Shown: piece after piece, positions 20,872 through 27,913 of the stretch | How the letters are laid out: the number at the start of each line of letters is the position of its first letter | How positions within the stretch are numbered: position 1 is the stretch's first letter | DNA from: a virus | Reading direction: 5' to 3' (one strand) | Virus record (IMG/VR): IMGVR_UViG_3300036760_000326 | Coordinates: 1 to 49,585 of that record | Length of the DNA stretch: 49,585 bases | Translations under genes and position numbers: made by a program | The notes under the pieces: generated by a model | The model's database searches: none | Seen by the model: only the letters and a program-made list of their open reading frames with translations | What the model was told of the DNA's origin: nothing

Positions 20872-21109
20872 CGAGCATTGCTCGCATCTCTTGCAAGGTG
20901 ATTTGTAACTTCCCTAGCTTCTTCTGGATCTCGCCACCTATGTCACTAGAGGGCTCATAACCCAAGGCCCGAATCTTCTTCTCGGTGGCATCAAATGCGG
21001 CCTGCGCCGCCTCCAAAGCGCCCTCGGTCTTGGCGAGGCGCGTCTCAGTCTGTTTAATCTGCTGCCGTAGCGTATTGATGGTCGCTACGATGTCCTCATC
21101 ACGTGGCAT
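20831..21109 (-). CDS. Small coiled-coil protein in the Mre11-Rad50 cluster, 92 aa
   Basis: ATG 21109 follows AGGAGGTAGT. Nearly the entire sequence is heptad-like helix, in two segments of about 30 residues (residues 8-45 and 58-88) split by a Gly/Pro turn (LGYEPSSDIGG), so it could fold as an antiparallel hairpin. It sits between the Mre11 gene and the Rad50 C-half and overlaps the latter by 41 bases. It could be the missing coiled-coil segment of the split Rad50 or an accessory subunit. This is inference from position and structure. Confidence 0.7.
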   Translation of the reverse strand: MPRDEDIVATINTLRQQIKQTETRLAKTEGALEAAQAAFDATEKKIRALGYEPSSDIGGEIQKKLGKLQITLQEMRAMLDDAEASLAGTTEA

Positions 21110-21118
21110 ACTACCTCC

Positions 21119-22111
21119 TTAGAGACCCGCGGCCTGTAGGTAAGCCCGAAGGCGCTCCTTTACATTATCTGGCACGCCGGTCAAAGCCGCCAGCATCTCT
21201 TCAATGGGTTGATCCTCAAGCACAAGAGAAGCCGCAAGCTGCTCAGCGAATTCCGCCAGGTCGGTGTCCTCACCCGCAAGCTCCGCCGGTAGAAAGACCT
21301 TCTCTGGCGGCAGCATCCCTGGTATCGGTGTCGGCTCTAGCTGCATCCCATCCTCGTCGATGAAAATTCGCACGAAGTTACGCGGCGTCTTAGGATTCAG
21401 ATTCTCTGCCGTCCTAGTGATGCGAGATAATGCCCCCAGGTTGATGAATGTTCCACCACCGGGCATCTCGGCCATGCCGAGGACATCATGGATGTGCCCG
21501 CAGAGCATCAGGTCAACTGGGCCATGCTCATCGAGCGGAATCTGATGCACGCCGATGTGCGGGTATGGCTTGACCCCACTTTTCGGAAGGATCGAGCCAT
21601 GCACAACCATGATCACGTAGTCCGCGGACTCAGCTTCGGTCTGCTCCTCCTCGGTCAGTGCATAGTAGAATGGATCGATGTCGCGCTCACTGTCGTAGGG
21701 GCGCCCGATAAAGAGCACGCGCTTCGCATCCTTCTCGAATATCCAAGTAGATCCTGAGTCAGGCATTAGGAGCCGGACAGCGCCGGTTTGTGCCAGAACA
21801 CCGAGCGGCTGCTTCTCCAAGGAAGCCAGTCCCATCTCGGTCATGTCATGATTACCGGCAACGCCAATCACAGGAACCGGCAAGGCTGCGAGTAGCTGAT
21901 ATAGTCTCCGCACGAGGCGATGAGAAGTCCTATCTGGGCGCTTTCGATGCCAGAAGTCGCCCGTAATGACCAGGACATCACATGGCTGATCGCGCATCAT
22001 CGCTGCAATGGCCTCTAATTTAGCGAAGATTTGTTCACCATATCCCTGCTGCCGACCGAGCGGCGGCCCATCCGAGAGATGTGGATCATTAATGGCCCAT
22101 ATTGAGATCAT
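21119..22111 (-). CDS. Mre11/SbcD-like nuclease, 330 aa
   Basis: ATG 22111 overlaps the Rad50 N-half stop as ATGA. Calcineurin-type metal motifs: N-D-P-H (8-11), G-D (51-52), G-N-H-D (86-89), a later His in VVHGS, and CGHIHD. The C-terminal 90 residues form a helical part that may bind Rad50 (PIEEMLAALTGVP). The protein is expected to trim DNA ends and open hairpins with Mn2+, in complex with the split ATPase encoded on both sides. Confidence 0.9.
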   Translation of the reverse strand: MISIWAINDPHLSDGPPLGRQQGYGEQIFAKLEAIAAMMRDQPCDVLVITGDFWHRKRPDRTSHRLVRRLYQLLAALPVPVIGVAGNHDMTEMGLASLEKQPLGVLAQTGAVRLLMPDSGSTWIFEKDAKRVLFIGRPYDSERDIDPFYYALTEEEQTEAESADYVIMVVHGSILPKSGVKPYPHIGVHQIPLDEHGPVDLMLCGHIHDVLGMAEMPGGGTFINLGALSRITRTAENLNPKTPRNFVRIFIDEDGMQLEPTPIPGMLPPEKVFLPAELAGEDTDLAEFAEQLAASLVLEDQPIEEMLAALTGVPDNVKERLRAYLQAAGL

Positions 22112-23061
22112 CTATCCCCCAAAACTGTGCCGCATAGCGGACACACGGTAAGCGATCCAAGAGCATCCGCCAAGAGCTTCTCATACCGATCAAGCGTCGC
22201 CTGCAAACTCTCCTGCTCACGTCGGAGAAGCGTCAATTGCTCCTTAGCGTCATGCCTACCCTGTACGGCATGAGCAGCCTCTTCCAAGTCGGATAAGGCA
22301 GCATCAAGCCTGTCCAAATCTTCGCGCCGTGGTAACTCAACCTCTCGCCGGGCCTGGGCCGCCTGATACAGCCGCCAAAGCTCGGTAGCTTCCTGCAACC
22401 CATTATATGTGTCCTGCGCCCGTAGCAATGCCGCCGCGATCTCTTTAGCCAACCGCTCAACGTCAGTAGTATCGACCAAGGCTGCGAGGTGCGTCTTGAG
22501 GCCCTCGATAATCTGGTCATATCTACCAACGTCCTGCTTGGCCCGCCGTAGATCACGAGCCGAAGCGACCTGTGCTTCCACTAACACTGCGAGCTTCGTC
22601 ATCTGCGCCAGGGCACGAGCCACCTTGCCTGCGGACTCCATGAGCAGCAATGGCTGGTCATATTGATCATGAATTTGTGGCGCGACGGAGAAGCCTTTAT
22701 CGATGTCAATGCTGCGGATGCCAAGGAGTGCTGTAAGCTCCTCCGGCACGGCACCGGCGAGCTTTCGATACTCCTGATGATCTGTCACATCGCCGATGCC
22801 CTCCTGAGCATAGCTAGCGCCACCCTTTGCATCCTTATCCCAGATGATCCGGCGGCCCTCTAACTCTACCATGACCTGACAATGGGTCGTACCCTTGCGG
22901 ATAAAATCAGCGCCAGTCTGGTTGAAAATGAGGGCTGATAGTGCGCGAAGAAGCGCACTCTTTCCAAGATTTCCCGGCCCGACAATTACATTCAAGGCAC
23001 CTAACGCTAGGTCAGCCTCCGAAATGCTCTGATAATTGGTAACTTTAAGCCGCGTTAGCAT
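22108..23061 (-). CDS. N-terminal half of a split Rad50/SbcC ATPase with terminal zinc hook, 317 aa
   Basis: Walker A G-P-G-N-L-G-K-S is at 28-35 after the start LKVTNYQSISEADL, which is typical of Rad50 and SMC-like N-lobes. A coiled coil of about 110 residues follows (roughly 185-300). The last 11 residues contain the zinc-hook motif C307-P-L-C310. In whole Rad50 the hook is in the middle of one chain. Here the chain ends at the hook and the C-terminal ATPase half is a separate gene (20143-20871). Dimerisation through the hook should still be possible. Confidence 0.85.
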   Translation of the reverse strand: MLTRLKVTNYQSISEADLALGALNVIVGPGNLGKSALLRALSALIFNQTGADFIRKGTTHCQVMVELEGRRIIWDKDAKGGASYAQEGIGDVTDHQEYRKLAGAVPEELTALLGIRSIDIDKGFSVAPQIHDQYDQPLLLMESAGKVARALAQMTKLAVLVEAQVASARDLRRAKQDVGRYDQIIEGLKTHLAALVDTTDVERLAKEIAAALLRAQDTYNGLQEATELWRLYQAAQARREVELPRREDLDRLDAALSDLEEAAHAVQGRHDAKEQLTLLRREQESLQATLDRYEKLLADALGSLTVCPLCGTVLGDR

Positions 23062-23067
23062 TTGGCC

Positions 23068-24201
23068 TCAACCGCCATCTTCGTCCTCGTCAAGGTCGTC
23101 GTCCGCGACACTAGATGGCGCTGAAATGACTAGCTTATTGCGGGCCTCCTCTAGCGCCTCCATAATGCTCGGCTCATCAGCCATGACTTCAGCAAGTTGA
23201 GACTCACGGAAACGCCGGTCGCCATACTTGCACCAGCCCTTTTCTTTGGTCACAATGCCCAATGCCAAGGCTACTGACAAAATCGAGGCCAGCTTGTCGA
23301 TGCCATCATCGAAGTTAATCACAATCTCGGCTTCGGAGAATGGCGCGGCCTTCTTGTTCTTCTGCACCTTAATCCGAGAGCGGATCGCGTATGGCGTCTT
23401 ATCGCTCCTACGCAAAATCTCGGTGCGGTGACACGTCAGAATCACCGAGCTATGGAATCCCAAGGGCCTTTCGGCAACCATCGTCTTAGACTGCCCTCGA
23501 CCGGCCCAACCACCCATGCTGATGCGATCCTTCTCCTGATTGATGAAGATCAGGAGAATGCACTCCTTGGCGATCCTGCGCGTCAATCGGCGTAGTGTAG
23601 AGGAGAGCGCCTTTGCATGCGGGCCAACCAGCACATCGCCGGGCTCGCCTTCCAACTCAGCCTTCGTCGGCGTCCCAGCCACCGAATCCCAAACGATAGT
23701 GACAAGAGTTTCAACCCCGGTCTTTTTGCGGGAAGCGATCACGGCATCAATGGTCTTCTCGATCTCACCCGTTGCCTCTTCCACTGTCTCTGGCTGCATA
23801 ACAATGAGCGTTTCGGGATTGATTCCCATGCGCTCTGCCCGCTCCTCATCAAAGGCGGCCTCTGTGTCCAATAAGACACCAATACCACCACGCGCCTGTG
23901 TCTCGGCCAAGACATGGACAGCTAGAGTGGATTTGCCTGATGCCTCGGCGCCCACAATGGTCACACTCCGTCCCACTGGTAAGCCAGGCCGATGCAGTGC
24001 GAAGTCCAATGCAAAAGATTGCGTCGAGACATAATCCTTTACATGGCTGAAAAGCTCGGAATCCGTTAGAATTGATGCCGAGCCATCGCCGAAGGCTTTA
24101 TGCACTGTCCCGACGATAGCGCTGATTGTCTCGCCACGAGCATCCTCTATGGAGGCAGGGCCTTCCTCGGTCTCCTGCCCCCTTGCCGCTCCCTTTGTCA
24201 T
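23068..24201 (-). CDS. recA: RecA-family recombinase, 377 aa
   Basis: ATG 24201 follows GGAAAG. Walker A G-A-E-A-S-G-K-S is at 84-91. VTIVWDSVAG is the Walker B strand, and loop-like segments with GRGQSKTMV and LIFINQEKD match RecA. Residues 39-60 hold an extra acidic, Ser-rich stretch, and the C-terminus is very acidic (DDDLDEDEDGG), as in bacterial RecA where it regulates DNA entry. It catalyses strand exchange in recombination-dependent replication, next to SSB and Mre11-Rad50 genes in one transcript. Confidence 0.9.
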   Translation of the reverse strand: MTKGAARGQETEEGPASIEDARGETISAIVGTVHKAFGDGSASILTDSELFSHVKDYVSTQSFALDFALHRPGLPVGRSVTIVGAEASGKSTLAVHVLAETQARGGIGVLLDTEAAFDEERAERMGINPETLIVMQPETVEEATGEIEKTIDAVIASRKKTGVETLVTIVWDSVAGTPTKAELEGEPGDVLVGPHAKALSSTLRRLTRRIAKECILLIFINQEKDRISMGGWAGRGQSKTMVAERPLGFHSSVILTCHRTEILRRSDKTPYAIRSRIKVQKNKKAAPFSEAEIVINFDDGIDKLASILSVALALGIVTKEKGWCKYGDRRFRESQLAEVMADEPSIMEALEEARNKLVISAPSSVADDDLDEDEDGG

Positions 24202-24207
24202 ACCAGA

Positions 24208-25146
24208 CTACTTTCCCGCTCGCGTGCGGAGAGCCCGGCTAACCCGACGGCTCGCGCTCTCGGTTCGGCGTGCTGGACGCGCCGCAGGCGCCTCTTGCTC
24301 CTCTTCCTCCTCCGGCTCCTCCTCCGGCTCCTCCTCATCTGGGAACCGTGGGCCATGCCCACGTGCCGGAGCAGCCCCAGCCCGACCACGTGCTAGATGC
24401 CGTAGAGAAGTCCGGCGAGGAGCTTCCTCTTCTTCCTCTTCCTCATCTTCCTCAGCGGCCTTGGCCGTGGCCTTGCCGGTGCCTTCATAGACTGACTGCA
24501 TCTCAGCATCGGATGGGTAGTCGAGGAATGTCGCCAGGTCGGTCAAAGCACCCTCCTTGTCGATGTCCGCCAAGAGTGGGTTCTTCTGCACCAATTCATC
24601 AGAGGGGAATGAAGAAGAACGCTTGGCGGCCTTGACGAAGTATTCGGTGTTTATGCCCGATCCGGTCTTCTCTACGATGAGGTCATAGCCGTCCTCCAAA
24701 TCCGTGATGTCGCCGTACTCCCTGTCCCTGACGTAGTAATGCACTTGGCGCATAGCCTTAACACCAGCCGACCATACCTGCACGCCTTTCTCCGGGTGTG
24801 CGATGTCGACGATGTTCATGAGGTACTTGCGCTTCGGGAACAGGTCTTTCGCCTCAGCCTGATCATCCTCGTCTGAGGACTTCTTCAGACTATTCGCCAG
24901 GCTACACAGGAAACAAGTATCCCGTACCCCGGCGGCTAGCGGACAAGGCATCGTGCGGTCATCGGGCCCGATGCCATAATGAAATGCCGTCTCAAAGAAG
25001 TAGCGCCCAGCCTCGGCAGCTTCCTCCGACCAAGGCGGCAAGATGCGGATGCGGTTGCGGCCTTCTGCTACCGCCCAGTAGTTTCCGCCGCCCTCTAATG
25101 CCTGGGCGACCTCATCCGCCTTGTCAATGTTCAGTTTGTACGCCAT
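24208..25146 (-). CDS. Single-stranded DNA-binding protein, T4 gp32-like, 312 aa
   Basis: ATG 25146 has GGAGG. The first 190 residues resemble gp32-type phage SSBs: RIRILPPW, a metal site with C68, C77 and C80 in MPCPLAAGVRDTCFLC (67-80), and KYLMNIVDI. The tail from about 220 is low-complexity: Glu runs, Arg/Ala segments, Glu runs again, and a strongly basic end (SRRVSRALRTRAGK). SSB tails normally end acidic to recruit partners, so the basic end is unusual. The corresponding DNA has long GAG/GAA repeats. It precedes recA by seven bases. Confidence 0.82.
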   Translation of the reverse strand: MAYKLNIDKADEVAQALEGGGNYWAVAEGRNRIRILPPWSEEAAEAGRYFFETAFHYGIGPDDRTMPCPLAAGVRDTCFLCSLANSLKKSSDEDDQAEAKDLFPKRKYLMNIVDIAHPEKGVQVWSAGVKAMRQVHYYVRDREYGDITDLEDGYDLIVEKTGSGINTEYFVKAAKRSSSFPSDELVQKNPLLADIDKEGALTDLATFLDYPSDAEMQSVYEGTGKATAKAAEEDEEEEEEEAPRRTSLRHLARGRAGAAPARGHGPRFPDEEEPEEEPEEEEEQEAPAARPARRTESASRRVSRALRTRAGK

Positions 25147-25154
25147 TTTGCCTC

Positions 25155-25331
25155 CTAGATCACCAAGCTAACGAGCTTGGCGACTCCTACTGCGAACCCC
25201 GCCCAGAGCGCGGCGTTCACGCCAAATGAAACCAGTTGCGCGACCAATCGCGCAGGCAACGGTGCGAGGATCTTGCCGAATGGAACGGCCAGCCCTTCGC
25301 CCAAATCGAATACATAGAATAGTGTGTCCAA
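25155..25331 (-). CDS. 58-residue hydrophobic peptide with TTG start
   Basis: TTG 25331 is preceded by AAGGAGAAATAAGG, which fits the other sites here, and the frame ends with TAG nine bases before the SSB start. The product begins MDTLFYVFDLGEG and has two hydrophobic stretches (about 13-36 and 36-58, rich in Ala, Val and Leu), suggesting a small membrane protein with one or two spans. It fills what would otherwise be a 200-base gap. No family known. Confidence 0.55.
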   Translation of the reverse strand: MDTLFYVFDLGEGLAVPFGKILAPLPARLVAQLVSFGVNAALWAGFAVGVAKLVSLVI

Positions 25332-25343
25332 CCTTATTTCTCC

Positions 25344-25826
25344 TTATACGGAGCGCTCACTAGCGCTCCACTCATGGCGCCGGTCACGGAGAAGCTCAGC
25401 AATCATCTCCCGCCGATGCACTAATGCCTGTCGGATCGCGCCTAAGATGCCGGAATCACGCTGGGCATCCAGCCATCGCTCACTGAGTTCCCGTACCTCC
25501 TTGTCGAGCTTTATCTCCGAGGCGATACGGCTTTCCGTTGTTTTCTTACCTTCCTCGGCAAATTGCTTCCTGATCCACCTTTCTGCCTCGGCCTGTGTGA
25601 TCTCAAGGTCGCGCTTGAGCCATCGTTCATGAGCCGCAGCTTCCTCGGCTAGAAGCGCCCAACGCGCAAAGAGAGAGGAATGTTCGCTGGCCTCCTCATC
25701 AAGCGCATTCGGATCAATCTTGAGGCGGGCAAGGAGATCTTCGATCTCCTCCGATAGGTCGGTGTCATTGCAGTAAACCCCCTGCTCGAACACCAATGAT
25801 TTGAGATCGGTTTTCCTATGTGGCAT
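25344..25826 (-). CDS. Helical protein, possible UvsY-like recombination mediator, 160 aa
   Basis: ATG 25826 follows GGGGAGAATTAGCT and overlaps the spacer after the upstream TAG. Almost wholly helical and charged. An acidic N-terminal region (LSEEIEDLLARLKID) is followed by a conserved-looking helical series with TESRIASEIKLD and AIRQALVHRREMIAELL. Length, charge and position beside SSB and RecA recall UvsY of T4, which loads recombinase onto SSB-coated DNA. Sequence similarity is too low to be sure by eye, so the assignment is inference. Confidence 0.5.
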   Translation of the reverse strand: MPHRKTDLKSLVFEQGVYCNDTDLSEEIEDLLARLKIDPNALDEEASEHSSLFARWALLAEEAAAHERWLKRDLEITQAEAERWIRKQFAEEGKKTTESRIASEIKLDKEVRELSERWLDAQRDSGILGAIRQALVHRREMIAELLRDRRHEWSASERSV

Positions 25827-25828
25827 AG

Positions 25829-26212
25829 CTAATTCTCCCCTTGCAGGGGCAGCGCCGTTTTATCCTCGATTGCCCACCTATCCAGGACTGTAATTTGGCG
25901 GTCATCGACACCGATACCGAGACGCTCGTATTCCATGAGCGCAAAGGCACACCAAGCGACAGATGCAAGTGGGTGTTGGCCATCGTCGGGATCGATGGTG
26001 CGGCCCTCGCGCCATGCTTCAAGATGGCGGTAGAGAGCAGCGATGATGCGGCTCCACACCATTCCACGGAGCCAATTGTGGTCAGAATATTTAGCTGCCC
26101 CAATAGTATAGACCTGAGCTAGCTCATGCAGGGGGTGCGGTGGAATAAGGTCATACCGCAGCTTCATCGGGCCGCCACCGATGCGGCCATCATTCTTGCG
26201 GCCTTCGAGCAT
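25829..26212 (-). CDS. dATP/dGTP pyrophosphohydrolase-like protein (DUF5664), 127 aa
   Basis: ATG 26212 follows AGGAGGGAGTG. The pattern KLRYDLIPPHPLHELAQVYT, then GAAKY with NWLRG, then RHLEAWREG and HPLASVAWCAFAL, matches the DUF5664 family, whose members in some phages hydrolyse dATP or dGTP to shape the nucleotide pool. The acidic and His residues expected for metal binding (ELA, RHLEAW, D in GRTIDPDDG) are present. The exact substrate is unknown. Confidence 0.75.
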   Translation of the reverse strand: MLEGRKNDGRIGGGPMKLRYDLIPPHPLHELAQVYTIGAAKYSDHNWLRGMVWSRIIAALYRHLEAWREGRTIDPDDGQHPLASVAWCAFALMEYERLGIGVDDRQITVLDRWAIEDKTALPLQGEN

Positions 26213-26230
26213 TGGACACTCCCTCCTAGT

Positions 26231-26503
26231 CTAGGGTAATATCAAACCACCCTTGTCGTCAACCCCCCGGATCTCGATGACCGGATTGACCGAAATCTGC
26301 AATTCCCGCTGGGCCATAACCGGCTTCGGATTAGCGCCGGGAGTCCGCCTCTTGATGAAGGCGACGGCCTTGGCTTTAGCTTCTGCCGCAGTCAGAGCCG
26401 GTATAGATCGCACCCAGCCCTCGATAATCTGCCCCCCAACCTTCTCTGTTAACTTCACACGCCAATAAGCCTGCATATCCTGATGATAGGGAATACTAGT
26501 CAT
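26231..26503 (-). CDS. Hypothetical protein, 90 aa
   Basis: ATG 26503 has AGGAGAG six bases upstream and overlaps the previous stop by eight bases. An earlier start at 26524 is less well placed. A small alpha-beta domain: an N-terminal strand (YWRVKLTEKVGG), a helix AEAKAKAVAFIKRR, and closing strands (NPVIEIRGVDDKGG). No family recognised. Confidence 0.65.
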   Translation of the reverse strand: MTSIPYHQDMQAYWRVKLTEKVGGQIIEGWVRSIPALTAAEAKAKAVAFIKRRTPGANPKPVMAQRELQISVNPVIEIRGVDDKGGLILP

Positions 26504-26966
26504 GTAGGCTCTCCTGCGGGGCAATCACGTGTTCGTCCCGTCGTAGCCGCTTCTCCCGACGAAGCTCCTGCAAATATGGGGGCACCTCACCATCACGTGC
26601 AAAACAATCGTCGGCGCCGCAATATGGGCAATGAGGCGGTGGTGAGCCATCGGGAACAGCAAAGCCCCGCATATCCGCATCGCAGAAATAAAAGACATCG
26701 CCCTCTTGTAGCTCGCCCGGCGTTCTCCATTCGAAATCTACCGACTTCGGTTCGAGAAGGATGACCCATGCGGTCTTATCCTTGTGGAGCAAGATCGCAC
26801 TACCCTGCTTCTGACGGAACCGCTGCACATTAATCGCGTTATACAGGCGCCTCAACTCTAGCAATGATGCACAATGGATGAGCACGAGAGCACCAGCAGC
26901 GGCCTCTCCCAAGAGGCGCCTCGTCTGCCCCTTAATCTCTCTGGCATTGTACTCATGAACGTTCAC
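26496..26966 (-). CDS. Hypothetical zinc-knuckle protein, 156 aa
   Basis: GTG 26966 overlaps the primase stop as GTGA, with GAGGCGGGA upstream. The N-terminal half is an alpha-beta domain (GALVLIHCASLLELRR, then TAWVILLEP). A C-P-Y-C-G knuckle with a following Cys lies at about 113-121, and the end is basic. Its position next to primase suggests a replication accessory role, which is not proven. Confidence 0.65.
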   Translation of the reverse strand: MNVHEYNAREIKGQTRRLLGEAAAGALVLIHCASLLELRRLYNAINVQRFRQKQGSAILLHKDKTAWVILLEPKSVDFEWRTPGELQEGDVFYFCDADMRGFAVPDGSPPPHCPYCGADDCFARDGEVPPYLQELRREKRLRRDEHVIAPQESLHD

Positions 26967-27913
26967 TGGATTCCCGCCTCTGCGTAGTCTGCATGTCTCA
27001 CTGGACGCGCCTCACGGAGCGCTCTATCCAGCATAAGCACAGGTGCATTGCCTGGATCATAGCCCTTCGGCAGATGGGCAATGCAGACCTCGACATCCGG
27101 CGGCAGCCGGTCGGCATAACGTATCGCTTGCAACCCGGCGTCAGCATCATAGCAGAAGATGAGGCGCTCAAAACCGCCTGCCCTCAACAGATCTACTTGC
27201 CTCGTGCTGATTTTATTACCCAATGTGGCAATGGCACGCTGCGGCAACCGCAAGGCGTCAAACACACCTTCCACCAGCACAGCCTCGCGCTCCCCCACCA
27301 CATGGTCATAATTGAACAAGCAAGAGGCCATTCGCATGCCAGTATCATTCAAATACTTCCGACGGGCTTTACCAATGGCGCGGGCGACCCATGACCGTAG
27401 CTCGCCCTCCATGTAGATGGGCACGACAATACGGTGGTGATACTCCCCAACCCGACAATACCCTATGCGGTATTTCATTATGAGAGATGGAGCGAACCCA
27501 CGGCCAATCAGGTAGTCCCAATAAGGCTGACTGGCCGGAGTAGGCGGCATCGTCAGTGGACGGAAGTGCTCCGGCAACTGGGCTGGCTTAACCGGGGACA
27601 GCGGTTCTACATCCCGGCCTATAAAGGCCACCGACCGCGCACCGCTGGCGATAATATCCACCGCAGCCATGCCCTCAGCCCCAGACACCAACTTCACAAG
27701 GCCCAGAGCATTGCCCTTCCAACCACAGTTGAAACATAGCCCCAACTTCTTGCTCTGAGAAACATACAGGCGAAACTTATAATCATGGCAATGAGGGCAT
27801 TTAATGATGACCTGCTGCGACTCAGTAAATCGCACCTGAAAACCCTGCTGGCGCAACCACCGTCCTACATCCCACTGCCGAATAGCTGTATCGAAATTGC
27901 CTCGCCTACTCAC
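26963..27913 (-). CDS. DNA primase with CHC2-type zinc finger and TOPRIM domain, 316 aa
   Basis: GTG 27913 is chosen, with GGAG seven bases upstream and overlap with the helicase stop. Zinc finger: C39-P-H-C42 and C60-F-N-C63. The TOPRIM core is visible as AVLVEGVFDALRL with its Glu and FCYDADAG with D-x-D. ARKYLND, as in bacterial and T7-like primases, precedes it. No helicase part is attached, because the helicase is the adjacent gene. It lays RNA primers for lagging-strand synthesis. Confidence 0.88.
   Translation of the reverse strand: MSRRGNFDTAIRQWDVGRWLRQQGFQVRFTESQQVIIKCPHCHDYKFRLYVSQSKKLGLCFNCGWKGNALGLVKLVSGAEGMAAVDIIASGARSVAFIGRDVEPLSPVKPAQLPEHFRPLTMPPTPASQPYWDYLIGRGFAPSLIMKYRIGYCRVGEYHHRIVVPIYMEGELRSWVARAIGKARRKYLNDTGMRMASCLFNYDHVVGEREAVLVEGVFDALRLPQRAIATLGNKISTRQVDLLRAGGFERLIFCYDADAGLQAIRYADRLPPDVEVCIAHLPKGYDPGNAPVLMLDRALREARPVRHADYAEAGIQ

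Noticed and set aside
24100-24635. Several rightward frames opposite SSB and recA, rich in Ser, Pro or Leu
   Set aside because: They are reflections of the GAG/GAA repeat tract on the other strand. The SSB frame has the motifs and the ribosome binding site.
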